Positions 53,845 to 62,756 of a stretch of 64,000 nt of DNA are shown here, one piece after another (the first letter of the stretch is position 1; each line of letters opens with the position of its first letter). The stretch lies in NCBI GenBank assembly GCA_021740915.1, contig JAIOYW010000010.1, forward strand, positions 1 to 64,000, written 5' to 3'. Source of the DNA: Ignavibacteriales bacterium. Its GTDB lineage: Bacteria > Bacteroidota > Ignavibacteria > Ignavibacteriales > Melioribacteraceae. Under the pieces are notes generated by a model. It was not told the origin of the DNA and did not search any database. It saw nothing but the letters and a program-made list of their open reading frames with translations. The position numbers and the translations under genes are program-made.

Positions 53845-54227
53845 TCGATCAGCGAAAGATGAAAAAAGCAATGGAATAAATTTGATACACATTGAGTCAG
53901 AATCCGACTATTTGACCTCTTGAGATAAGCCAGCTCAAGTTTTCTCTTGCGATCGAGCAAACGCGGAGATCTACGAAAAAATAAACATCTTCAGGAGTAA
54001 GATAGTAAATAGTTGACCCTCAAAAAGTCCTTTTTAGTAAAAAGTCACCGTTCTATTGGGTAGTGCAAAAAGTTTTGTGCGAATGGTCAAAGAAATAATG
54101 CACGGGGTGTTCAAACAGTAATTGGATTTTGATAATTAATAACATTATTTTTTGAGCATTTACTGACCTGTTGCAGTTTTATTGGCAGATAAAATTTTTC
54201 GGAATCAGACGGACTGAGGACAACTCC
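53845..54227. other. Intergenic region with possible IS remnant
   Basis: Contains the decayed transposase-like frame at 53897-54019 (minus). The rest shows short A/T-rich repeats and a small palindrome GTGCA...TGTGC near 54064, without other recognisable content. Confidence 0.4.
53897..54019 (-). pseudogene. Possible remnant of an IS3-type transposase C-terminus
   Basis: Forty codons on the minus strand read YYLTPEDVYF, which resembles the (L/T)TPADVYFGR segment near the end of IS3-family transposases. At a run of six T the similarity moves to another frame: RLLDRKRKLELAYLKRSN, which resembles the basic tail of the same proteins. Both segments are short, and the assignment rests on pattern resemblance only. 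A single-base indel in the homopolymer would explain the shift. No terminal repeats were found. Confidence 0.35.
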
Positions 54228-54638
54228 ATGCAAAATCATTCACATAAGCTCAGACAGCTCGACATCGCCTACATAAGCTTCCTGATCCCTGGTGTCTCTG
54301 CGTTCCTGGGTACTATTGGCGGCGTGATCGTATCGTTGCTTGATATAGAACCAGCATATTTTGGTTTCTTTATACTTATCCCTCTGATGTTTATAAGTGC
54401 TGTGGCTATTCCTGTTGGCATAATTATTACACTCACCGATAGTCGCCGCGATCCTGCACTGATTCTCTTGTGTATCTCTTCAATAGTAGTTGTTGTCGCA
54501 GGACTTACTGAGTCCGGTGGTGACTTTATCGCGTTGAATGTCGTTCCTATGCTTTATAGTCTGCTTGTTGTAATACTCGAAGTCAGTTGGTTTTTTGTTA
54601 GACGTAAAACATATAATGAAGCTAATACAGCCGCCTGA
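54228..54638 (+). CDS. Small integral membrane protein, unknown function
   Basis: A 136-residue protein if started at the ATG at 54228, which has GAGGA eight bases ahead; an upstream TTG extension of 19 codons is less likely. Four hydrophobic helices (about 12-37, 42-66, 74-90 and 98-118) with little in the loops. No family was recognised. It stands alone in the accessory region. Confidence 0.6.
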   Translation: MQNHSHKLRQLDIAYISFLIPGVSAFLGTIGGVIVSLLDIEPAYFGFFILIPLMFISAVAIPVGIIITLTDSRRDPALILLCISSIVVVVAGLTESGGDFIALNVVPMLYSLLVVILEVSWFFVRRKTYNEANTAA

Positions 54639-54999
54639 CCTGTGCTTCAATTTATTCATAATGCTAATTTTGTAATTGTGCAATTGAAAAAACAACTGAA
54701 GTCAAAATATCAGCTAATCGAAATTGCTAAAAAGTATAACGTTTCTAAAATATAGCTTTTGGCTCAAATTTGGATTCCGGAAGAGAAGAGAATGACATTG
54801 ATCCTGGAATTGAAGGATTTCCAGATTGTTCCCGACTACTTGGTTAGTTCCGGGTGGCATTCTATTAGTATTATTATTAAATTGTTTTTCCATCCTGACT
54901 TTATTGAATCTCCCAGCCGGGGAATCAATTTATTTATGATGGCAAACCGGGAAACATGCCTCAGCAGTAATAAATTTTCCCTCAATAAAAGGTGAAAAC
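54639..54999. other. Intergenic region with weak reading frames
   Basis: A plus-strand frame around 54675-54755 encodes KYQLIEIAKKYNVSKI before a stop and continues after it; this looks like a helix-turn-helix scrap. An open frame at 54759-54995 has no ribosome site and an odd composition. I call neither as a gene. Ribosome site AAAGG precedes the next gene. Confidence 0.4.
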
Positions 55000-56013
55000 A
55001 TGAAACCCAAATATTTTTTTATTCTATTTTTCTCGCTAATCTTAGCTGATAACACGTCAGTTTATTCACAAAACACAAAGACCGATAAGATTTCCTATGA
55101 TCAATCCACATACTATTTATATCCAGCGACAATCGATACATTGCCTGAATTGCCTTCACCACTGAAAATGGATGATGGCATGGAAATATTACTGACAGCG
55201 CTAAAAGATAATAAATATGCACTGATTCCGGTCACGGTTGAAAATGGGACCCCTTTGCATTACAGTCTGAGGGTAAAAGACGTATTTGGCAAAGATCTGC
55301 AGCTTCATATTAATTCAGGCGATTTCCCGGCACTCGCAAAAACAGGACTCCATTCCGTTCAGGAACTTAGCAGAAAGGAAATGATAACAGGCTTTCCTGT
55401 ATCTCTGATAAATTATATAGGCCGTCCAGGCAGGTTTTCAGGGGCGGGTTTCCTTGCTGAAGACGAGGATATCATAACTGTCCTGCAGAGCGATAATAAT
55501 ATTGTTGCGAAACTGGGGCTTACACATCCCGGGATGGCAAAACCGCTTTTTCACGTATGGAATATTATTTTATATGAAATTGAACTTGGGAAATGGGCAA
55601 GATACTGGGATAATATAAAGTATTTTTATTATAACGGAAATAAAGTAGCCCTTAAAGCCAAAGGAACAAAAGGATGGCAGATTTCAATATTTCAGGATGA
55701 AATTCAGGGAAGATTTGACCTGGAGGTTTCCAGATCGCTTTCGGATACAGAAAAATTGTTTTTAAAAGAAAAATATCCTTCGCTCTCCGCAAGTCAATTG
55801 GAAGTATTCGAAAACAAACTCTCTACTATTAATTTTAGTGAAATGCTGCCTTATTACATAATGCGTTATGGCTTCTATGAAGGACATACCGATTACAGGA
55901 GCGATCCTGTTGCTATTGCTTTTATTTTCGGGCTGAAATCTTTGGAAGTGATCGAAAAATCATTTCCCGGCAGTTTGTATCTGACACTTACGAATCATTT
56001 TTTGTCGGATTAA
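55000..56013 (+). CDS. Secreted protein of unknown function
   Basis: A 337-residue protein with a signal peptide (about 5-24, ending VYSQ). No repeat, lipobox or T9SS domain is present. The middle has strands around YALIPVTVENGTPLHYSLRVKDV and the C-terminus is helical (TEKLFLKEKYPSLSASQLEVFENKL). No enzyme motif was recognised. AAAGG precedes the ATG. It precedes a VanZ-like gene by 70 bases; any link is unknown. Confidence 0.7.
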   Translation: MKPKYFFILFFSLILADNTSVYSQNTKTDKISYDQSTYYLYPATIDTLPELPSPLKMDDGMEILLTALKDNKYALIPVTVENGTPLHYSLRVKDVFGKDLQLHINSGDFPALAKTGLHSVQELSRKEMITGFPVSLINYIGRPGRFSGAGFLAEDEDIITVLQSDNNIVAKLGLTHPGMAKPLFHVWNIILYEIELGKWARYWDNIKYFYYNGNKVALKAKGTKGWQISIFQDEIQGRFDLEVSRSLSDTEKLFLKEKYPSLSASQLEVFENKLSTINFSEMLPYYIMRYGFYEGHTDYRSDPVAIAFIFGLKSLEVIEKSFPGSLYLTLTNHFLSD

Positions 56014-56085
56014 ATTAATTAAAAGCTTAACTGTATTTATTAATTTTACTGACTTATTTCACATATTATCAACTACAGAGTTATA

Positions 56086-56502
56086 ATGGATCGAGAAGAA
56101 AGAGCCGTTAGCAGCGGAAAGAGCAGCCTTAGTGACAGGCACGACAAATATGCTCCATACTGGGCAGCGGCATTATTAATTCTATGTTTAACCGGAATTT
56201 CCACCATCTGGATTGATCTCGGAATATTCTGGAAAGGCTATGTTCTGGATATGACAGGTCCAGCCTGGAATTACATTCTGTTCAGAGGGCTTAATACCGG
56301 ATATGCTGATAACGTATGGACGCGCTTCTTTAAGCCTAAAAGCACCGTGATTATTTTTACTTCGGTCTGCATTCTGATCGAAACCCTGCAGTATTTCAAA
56401 GTATATGATTCCACTTTCGATCCCTGGGATTTCCTCGCTTATGCATCGCTCCTTTTTCCGGTTTACATTATAGATTCTTTCTCAAGTTTTAAACAGTATT
56501 AA
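56086..56502 (+). CDS. VanZ-like small membrane protein (intact paralogue)
   Basis: A 138-residue protein with three to four hydrophobic helices. The C-terminal segment CILIETLQYFKVYDSTFDPWDFLAYASLLFP has the E-x2-Q and D-x2-D spacing of VanZ/DUF2809-type membrane proteins, whose function is mostly unknown outside teicoplanin resistance. The name is by resemblance only. A second copy lies at 60565-60978 and shares most bases over its last 250, but carries a nonsense codon. The intact copy here has TGG at W42 where the other has TAG. Confidence 0.7.
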   Translation: MDREERAVSSGKSSLSDRHDKYAPYWAAALLILCLTGISTIWIDLGIFWKGYVLDMTGPAWNYILFRGLNTGYADNVWTRFFKPKSTVIIFTSVCILIETLQYFKVYDSTFDPWDFLAYASLLFPVYIIDSFSSFKQY

Positions 56503-56820
56503 ATTTTTACTTTTCACTTTATATTGATGATCGTTTAATAAAATTTTTTGACCATTTTTGCCATGACAACAGATTATTTTAATGACTTGCTTTTGATTTA
56601 AGCGTCGTCACGTAAAGCATTAGTCTAATCATTAAAAATCTTTTCCCATTTTCCCCTGGCTATTTGGATTTATTTGTGATATAAAATCTTATTATTTATA
56701 AAAGGCTATTAATAAATTTGCTGTTTTATCGTTTGATGCGGCAGATCAATCATTCTGTTCGAAATATGAGTAAGACTTTAACGAAAACAAATGTTTTATG
56801 AAATAATAATAGGAAAGAAT
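56503..56820. other. Intergenic region, no gene seen
   Basis: AT-rich, without hairpins, tRNA or reading frames that I would support. The ribosome site AGGAAAG for the serine hydrolase lies at its end. Confidence 0.45.
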
Positions 56821-58656
56821 ATGTTAATAATTCCGAGAAAGATTTCATTGGTAGCGTTGTTTTTTTTGTTTAATGGTTTTTTTTATCCCATTGGTCTGAG
56901 TCAGGGGAAAGATTCACTGGTAGTAGAAGTAGAAAATGGTTTATTACCTAATGTTTTAGTTGAAGGAGAACCATCATTAAATCTTTGGGACAGAATGACA
57001 TATTACAAAGTGCCCGGAGTTAGTATTACTGTTATCAAAGATTTCAAAATTGACTGGACTAGAACATATGGCGTTATGGATTACGATCTCCAAAACCCGG
57101 TTTCAGATGAGACATTGTTTGGAGTCGGCTCACTTAGTAAGGCTGTTGCTTCCCTTGCTGTATTGCGTTTAGTGGAAGAAGGGAAAGTTGATCTGCGGGC
57201 TGATATAAACGATCAATTGATTTCATGGAAGATACCTGAAAATGAATTTACAAGGCAACATAGAGTGACTCCCTTGCTTTTAATGAACCATAGTGGTGGA
57301 GCGATGTTCAGTCCCGGTATTGGATATCTGGGGGAGAATTTTCCCACTAATCTTCAGGTATTAAACGGTGAGAAACCTGCTCAATATAAACCCGTTGTTT
57401 TTGACAGAATTCCCGGGACGGAATTTCAATATTCTAATGCTGGTTACTCTATTTTACAACAGCTGATTGAAGACGTTGCGGGAAAGTCTTATCCGGAATA
57501 TGTTCAGGAAGCAATTTTCACACCGCTTGACATGCGCCAGGCAACATTATTCCAGCCTCTATCCGAAAATTTGGAAAAAATTGCTGCTGCCGGGCACATG
57601 CAAAATGGCTTGCCTTTCATCGGAAAGAGGTTCTATATACAACCAGCGGCAGCAGGCGGGTTATGGACAAATTCATCTGACTATGCAAAATTTATCATAG
57701 AACTGCAGAAGGCATATGCAGGTTTATCAGATAAAATTATCTCTCCTCCCCTTGCAAAAGAAATGCTCTCACCTCACGCTTCAAAACAATATGGTCTCGG
57801 TGTATTTATGAGAGAAATGTACGGAGAAATAAACTACTTTGGCCATTTGGGTGACAGCAAAGGATTTTTTGCGGGTTTTGCTTCACATTTAACGGATGGA
57901 TACGGGGCAGTCGTGCTTACCAATTCACAAAACGGAGCTCAATTAATCCGTGAAATCACAAATGGGATTGCAAAAGTTTACAACTGGAAGAAATACCTGC
58001 CTGAAGCATACAAACTTGTTCCGGTCGAAAAAAAACTGCTGGATCAGTTAAGTGGACGTTATTTAATGGGTTCAGATGATTACTTCGAGATAACAAAAGA
58101 ACAGGATAAATTTTACATCGACAAATTTGATAATGCACAACTATTTTATGTGGGTGATGGGAAATTCGTAACAAAATTTCGGCCTGGATACCTTGAGTTT
58201 AAGTTTGGCAGCGATCAAAAAATAATTTCTGCTGTCTATTATTTTGCGGACGAACTGGGAAGATTTCTGAATGAATCCAGTAATTGTCGGAAAATGGAGG
58301 AAGATGAAAAAGTGCCTGTTGAATTTTTACGAGAGGGCAAAATTGATAAAGCTCTCCTTCTTTACCGCAAAATAAAGAGTGAAAATTCTTCAGATGATTC
58401 TATAAACGAGAACCGGCTAAATGAATTGGGCTACATTTTTCTTAACCAGGATCTTTTAAATGAGGCTGTTTCTATTTTTAATTTAAATGTGGAGTTTTAT
58501 CCCGAATCCGCAAATTGCTACGATAGTCTGGCGGAAGCATATTTGAAAGCTGGCAACAAAAATATGGCGAAAATAAATTATAAGAGATCGCTCGAATTAA
58601 ATCCCCAAAACCAGAATGCAGTACTTATGTTAAAAAAAATTGAATCCGGACAATAA
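56821..58656 (+). CDS. Secreted class C beta-lactamase-like serine hydrolase with TPR tail
   Basis: A 611-residue protein starting at the ATG at 56821, which has the better ribosome site; a ten-codon extension to 56791 is open. A signal peptide ends near LSQG. The beta-lactamase/D-peptidase fold (about 50-390) has S104-L-S-K107, YSNAGYS (YxN) and HLGDSKGFF (HxG). After a beta-rich linker (about 400-480), the C-terminus (about 500-610) has tetratricopeptide-like helices (LNELGYIFLNQDLLNEAVSIF, YDSLAEAYLKAGN, YKRSLELNPQNQNA). This layout is known in CubicO-type hydrolases of Bacteroidota. Substrate unknown. Confidence 0.88.
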   Translation: MLIIPRKISLVALFFLFNGFFYPIGLSQGKDSLVVEVENGLLPNVLVEGEPSLNLWDRMTYYKVPGVSITVIKDFKIDWTRTYGVMDYDLQNPVSDETLFGVGSLSKAVASLAVLRLVEEGKVDLRADINDQLISWKIPENEFTRQHRVTPLLLMNHSGGAMFSPGIGYLGENFPTNLQVLNGEKPAQYKPVVFDRIPGTEFQYSNAGYSILQQLIEDVAGKSYPEYVQEAIFTPLDMRQATLFQPLSENLEKIAAAGHMQNGLPFIGKRFYIQPAAAGGLWTNSSDYAKFIIELQKAYAGLSDKIISPPLAKEMLSPHASKQYGLGVFMREMYGEINYFGHLGDSKGFFAGFASHLTDGYGAVVLTNSQNGAQLIREITNGIAKVYNWKKYLPEAYKLVPVEKKLLDQLSGRYLMGSDDYFEITKEQDKFYIDKFDNAQLFYVGDGKFVTKFRPGYLEFKFGSDQKIISAVYYFADELGRFLNESSNCRKMEEDEKVPVEFLREGKIDKALLLYRKIKSENSSDDSINENRLNELGYIFLNQDLLNEAVSIFNLNVEFYPESANCYDSLAEAYLKAGNKNMAKINYKRSLELNPQNQNAVLMLKKIESGQ

Positions 58657-58879
58657 CTATTTTCGAATATTATGCTTACCGGGTGTTTTGGGAGAAAATA
58701 ATGCTTTTGTGTGTTTACCCATTCATTCAAATCTTTGTGCTGTTCACTCCATATGATTTCATAATGGAGCATTGATGGTTTTGGGAGTGGATACTACCTG
58801 AACTGTAATTTTATATGCGCTGGTCTTTGTCAAAAATAATACTCAGTTCAATTATTTTTCAGTAAATCTGAGGAGAGAA

Positions 58880-59755
58880 ATGTCTGACATTGTTTATAAA
58901 CAACTCGTCAATTATCCGATCGAACTCATCCATAAATCCTGGATTAATGCATTTTCAGATTATGCAGTTCCTCTTTCCACATCGGTAAAAGAGCTCAAAT
59001 ATATGCTGGAAAGGCGCGGATATACGGATAATCTTTCATTCGGGGCTTTTGATAAGGATACTCTCATAGGCTTTACTTTAAATGGAATTCGAGACTGGGA
59101 TGGTAAACTAACTGCCTACGATACCGGGACGGGACTCACGAAAGAATATCGCAGACAAGGAATTGCGACAAAACTTTTTGACGAATCGTTGCCGGTTTTA
59201 AGAAGCAATAATATTAAACAATATTTGCTTGAAGTCTTACAGCCAAACAAAGCAGCTTTTGATCTTTACTCGAAAAAAGGCTTTGAAGTACAGCGAGAAT
59301 TTGATTGTTATATTTCTCCAATTTCTGAGGTTAAATTCAAACATCGAACTTTAAGCAGCGAATTTGAAATTGTTGAAGTAAAAGAATTAGACCGGGAACT
59401 TTTACAGACATTTTGGGATTTTAAACCATCCTGGCAAAACTCAATAGCCTCCCTTGAAAAAAAGTTGAAATATCTGACAATAATCGGGATCAATGCGAAT
59501 CATAAATTAATTGCATATGGTGTAATCGAAAATCACACAGGAGATGTCCCGCAAATCGCTGTAAAAGGACCATATCGAAGACTTGGACTTGGAACAGCGA
59601 TTCTCAGTAAACTTTCAGATTTCTCAAAAAGCAATCAAATTCGAATCATCAATGTTGATGCTAATTGCAATTCATTCAGATATTTTATGAATAGTGTAGG
59701 TTTATCACTAGTGATAAGTCAATTTGAGATGCTCTTGAAATTAAAGATTATCTGA
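58880..59755 (+). CDS. Tandem GNAT acetyltransferase
   Basis: A 291-residue protein with two GNAT-type regions. The first (about 20-150) has GFTLNGIRDWDGKLTAYDTGTGLTKEYRRQGIATKLFDESL, the acetyl-CoA-binding Q/R-x2-G-x-G/A loop, and the second (about 165-285) has IAVKGPYRRLGLGTAILSKLSDF. Both loops look intact. Acyl acceptor unknown. Strong ribosome site (GAGGAGAG). Stands alone. Confidence 0.88.
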   Translation: MSDIVYKQLVNYPIELIHKSWINAFSDYAVPLSTSVKELKYMLERRGYTDNLSFGAFDKDTLIGFTLNGIRDWDGKLTAYDTGTGLTKEYRRQGIATKLFDESLPVLRSNNIKQYLLEVLQPNKAAFDLYSKKGFEVQREFDCYISPISEVKFKHRTLSSEFEIVEVKELDRELLQTFWDFKPSWQNSIASLEKKLKYLTIIGINANHKLIAYGVIENHTGDVPQIAVKGPYRRLGLGTAILSKLSDFSKSNQIRIINVDANCNSFRYFMNSVGLSLVISQFEMLLKLKII

Positions 59756-60301
59756 ATTATTTAAGACCCGGTTACGGGGTGTGAAAATCACCGAATCTGG
59801 AAGCGTAATAAAGCCACATAACATTTTGTTTTAAACTCATTCGGACACATTCTGCACCATTGATTTGATCAAACTTTCTAGGAATGCAGGTGACCGGCAA
59901 AGAAATATTTGCAATTAACATTAAAGTCGGCCGAACAAGCAACTGTCAAATTCAGAATGATAGATAAAATTTGACTGATGAATAAATCGACTGAGTTAAT
60001 ATTTCGGGATAACAAGACAATTAATTCACATAATGGAACATTTTATAAGAAGGGAGACTTTATCAGCCGGATAAACCTGATCACGTATTTTGATCAGCAT
60101 ACTATTTGAAATTTCTAAAATCAAAATGCCGGTTTCAGGAAATCTAAAAAAGCTTATGCGAAAAGGGGAGTTTTTAGAGTTGCATTTGGGCTAATCTTTT
60201 CGTAGTTTTTTGCCATTCTTACCTGTTTACACACAACCGGGCACCTGTTTTGACGCTGCCTGACGAATTTATAATAACCGCAAATAACGGAAGGAGCCAA
60301 A
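59756..60301. other. Long intergenic region, no gene seen
   Basis: About 545 bases without a supportable gene. A short inverted repeat CTGATCA/TGATCAG lies at 60077-60097. A minus-strand frame at 60154-60363 overlaps the next gene and is not called. Content is otherwise unremarkable; a degraded gene is possible. Confidence 0.45.
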
Positions 60302-60565
60302 ATGTCAGCGCTTATATTAATCGGTATTATCTCGGTTATAGTTTTTATTTGGTCAACCGTCATGATCTATTCTTTCCTCGAAAAAAGGGACAAAGATATT
60401 GAAAGTTTTATTTTTATCAATTTTCATATTTTCAGGTATGTTTCCAATTACAGACAGATAACACGAACTGAGAGCGGTAAAACAGGTTACCTTTTCTATT
60501 TGTGGGTATCATCAATTAATTGTGCCCTTGTCTGTTCGGTGTTAATCATTTTGCTCACGATTTAA
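60302..60565 (+). CDS. Small two-helix membrane protein, unknown function
   Basis: An 87-residue protein with hydrophobic helices at both ends (about 3-24 and 65-86) and a charged middle (LEKRDKDIESF, NYRQITRTESGK). Excellent ribosome site (GGAAGGAGCC). Its stop overlaps the start of the broken VanZ-like gene (TAATG), so the two were once translated together. No relative of this gene lies next to the intact VanZ-like copy. Confidence 0.7.
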   Translation: MSALILIGIISVIVFIWSTVMIYSFLEKRDKDIESFIFINFHIFRYVSNYRQITRTESGKTGYLFYLWVSSINCALVCSVLIILLTI

Positions 60566-60978
60566 TGACATCTTCAGAAAATTTGCAGAAGACCCGCGAA
60601 AAGATCAAAGCCTCACACGATAAATATGCACCCTACTGGGCGGCTTTATTGATTATATTATGTTTAACCGGATTATCGACTATATAGTTTGAGGCTGGTT
60701 CATTCTGGAATGGTTATGTACTTGATATGACCGGTCCGGCCTGGAGTTACATACTTTTCAGAGGATTGTTCACCGAATATGCTGAAAACGCATGGACGCG
60801 TTTCTTTAAGCCTAAAACCACTGTGATTATTTTTGCGGCAGTCTGCATTCTTATCGAAACACTGCAGTATTTCAAAGTATATGATTCCACTTTCGATCTC
60901 TGGGATTTGCTTGCTTATGCATCTCTCCTTTTTCCGGTTTACGTTATAGATTCTTTGCTTTTAAGTCAAAACAGATAA
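60565..60978 (+). pseudogene. VanZ-like membrane protein paralogue interrupted by one nonsense codon
   Basis: The frame from the ATG at 60565 (in TAATG with the previous stop) runs 137 codons to the same end as the intact copy at 56086-56502, with an in-frame TAG at 60685-60687 (codon 41). The intact copy has TGG (W42) at the aligned place. All else is conserved, including the ETLQYFKVYDSTF segment. A recent duplicate broken by one base change, a recoded stop or a sequencing error are the options. A restart at ATG 60727 would lack the first helix. Confidence 0.85.
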
Positions 60979-61143
60979 CACCTGCCTGGGATATTAAAGT
61001 CATGTACTAAGATGGCAAATACGATTTTTATTAAATGTTTTGCATTCAAACTGCTATTTTATAGATGTTAAAAATTAATATTTAATATTATTTAAAAATT
61101 CAAGATTTGGCGCCTGATTTCAGAAAAGAACTCTTTAAAGCGG

Positions 61144-61944
61144 ATGAGAAATAAACAAAAACTTTACCAGATCATTTTCGAAAGCGATACAAAAGCGGGG
61201 AAAAATTTCGACGTTCTTCTTCTATGGTGTATCCTCTTCAGCATTCTGGTCGCAGTTCTCGACAGCGTACCTCAATTAAATCTGTATTTCAAAAATGAAT
61301 TCTATATAGTCGAATGGTTTTTCACAATCATTTTCAGTATTGAATACTTTCTGCGGATCTTTATTAGTCCAAAACCTTTTCGTTACATTTTCAGTTTTTG
61401 GGGATTTATTGATCTTCTGGCAATTCTCCCCACATATTTAAGTCTGGTAATATACGGTTATCACTATTTACTTGTTGTTAGAATCTTCAGATTGCTCAGG
61501 GTTTTCAGAATACTTAAACTGGTCCGTTTTAACAAAGAAGCAATTGTTTTGATCAGTGCGCTTAAAGAAAGTTCTTATAAGATTGGCATATTTTTCTCGG
61601 CAGTTCTCACAATAGTTGTATTATTAGGTACAATTATGTATGTTGTCGAAAACGGTGAAAACGGATTTACAAGTATTCCGCAAAGTATTTACTGGGCAAT
61701 AATAACTGTTACAACAGTGGGTTATGGTGATATCGTACCGCACACCGTTTTGGGAAAATTCATCTCCTCATTCGCCATGATAATCGGTTACGCGATTATT
61801 GCCGTTCCTACTGGTATTATCAGTGTTGAATTATCTAAAAAGTCCGAAATAAAAGTTATCTGCCCGGCCTGTGACTTCAGAAATACTGAAACTTCAAACT
61901 ATTGTTCCCATTGCGGTGCAATCCTAAAAAAGAAAGAATTATGA
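61144..61944 (+). CDS. Kv-type potassium channel with C-terminal zinc ribbon
   Basis: A 266-residue ion channel with six helices: S1-S3 at about 20-100, the S4 voltage sensor RIFRLLRVFRILKLVRF with five regularly spaced arginines or lysines, and the pore with selectivity filter TTVGYGD at 190-196. The C-terminus is C240-x2-C243-x10-C254-x2-C257, a zinc ribbon (PACDFRNTETSNYCSHCG), not the usual cytoplasmic tail. The stop overlaps the next gene's start by ATGA. Likely K+ selective. A redox or metal link through the ribbon is inference. Confidence 0.9.
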   Translation: MRNKQKLYQIIFESDTKAGKNFDVLLLWCILFSILVAVLDSVPQLNLYFKNEFYIVEWFFTIIFSIEYFLRIFISPKPFRYIFSFWGFIDLLAILPTYLSLVIYGYHYLLVVRIFRLLRVFRILKLVRFNKEAIVLISALKESSYKIGIFFSAVLTIVVLLGTIMYVVENGENGFTSIPQSIYWAIITVTTVGYGDIVPHTVLGKFISSFAMIIGYAIIAVPTGIISVELSKKSEIKVICPACDFRNTETSNYCSHCGAILKKKEL

Positions 61945-62753
61945 AAGAATTTCTTGAGACCAATCTTTTTGAAATAGGCAATTATACTCTGAAGATTTAC
62001 AACACACTGAGTTTTGCAATATTTGTCAGCATAATAATCCTTCTTTTATTTATTATTAAGAAAATTATTTATAGTTCGAGATCACTGGATTCTGCATCCA
62101 AATTCTCAATAAATAAACTCACCAAATATATAATTATTATCTTTTCGTTCGTTACAAGCCTGCACTTGCTGGGATTCAATATTTCAGTGTTGCTCGCCGG
62201 ATCTGCGGCCATTCTGGTTGGTATGGGTTTTGGGTTGCAAAATCTTTTCAGCGATTTTATCTCTGGCATTGTTCTTCTCCTCGATAAAACACTTAAAGTG
62301 GATGACATTATTGAAGTGAACTCTATGATCTATAAAGTCAAAGAAATTAATTTCCGGTCAACAAAAGTGCTTGGCAGGGATGAAAACTACATTATACTTC
62401 CCAATTCCGAACTAACAAGCAATAGAGTGATAAACTGGACTCACAGCGAAATCTCATCAAGATTTAAAGTCACAGTGGGAGTTGATTATTCGACTGATAT
62501 TATCATTTTGATTAAAACTCTAAAAGAAGTTGCCCAAATACATCCTAAGGTATTAAAGCAGCCTGAACCTTTTGTAAGATTTGAAGACTTTGGTGATTCA
62601 GCGCTTGTTTTCTCAGTGTTTTTCTATACCGATGAAGTTTTCAGAGTGGAAAACATCAAGAGTGAAATCAGAGTTGAAATTTTTAAGGCATTACACAACC
62701 ATAAAATAACAATACCGTTCCCGCAACGCGTATTGCACATAAAAAACGAGTGA
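61941..62753 (+). CDS. MscS-family mechanosensitive channel
   Basis: A 270-residue protein starting at the ATG at 61941, which overlaps the channel gene's stop (ATGA); an upstream TTG extension inside the channel gene is unlikely. Three hydrophobic helices lead into the MscS pore helix (about 80-115; LLAGSAAILVGMGFGLQNLFSDFISG), then the beta domain (LDKTLKVDDIIEVNSMIYKVKEINFRSTKV) and the C-terminal alpha/beta domain. Short MscS type. It opens under membrane tension and releases osmolytes. Cotranscribed with the K+ channel. Confidence 0.92.
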   Translation: MKEFLETNLFEIGNYTLKIYNTLSFAIFVSIIILLLFIIKKIIYSSRSLDSASKFSINKLTKYIIIIFSFVTSLHLLGFNISVLLAGSAAILVGMGFGLQNLFSDFISGIVLLLDKTLKVDDIIEVNSMIYKVKEINFRSTKVLGRDENYIILPNSELTSNRVINWTHSEISSRFKVTVGVDYSTDIIILIKTLKEVAQIHPKVLKQPEPFVRFEDFGDSALVFSVFFYTDEVFRVENIKSEIRVEIFKALHNHKITIPFPQRVLHIKNE

Positions 62754-62756
62754 ACT

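Noticed and set aside
54759-54995. 78-codon plus-strand frame before the secreted protein gene
   Set aside because: TTG start without ribosome site and odd composition; a continuation of an interrupted frame at best.
60154-60363. Minus-strand frame of 69 codons
   Set aside because: Overlaps the start and strong ribosome site of the real small membrane gene on the other strand.
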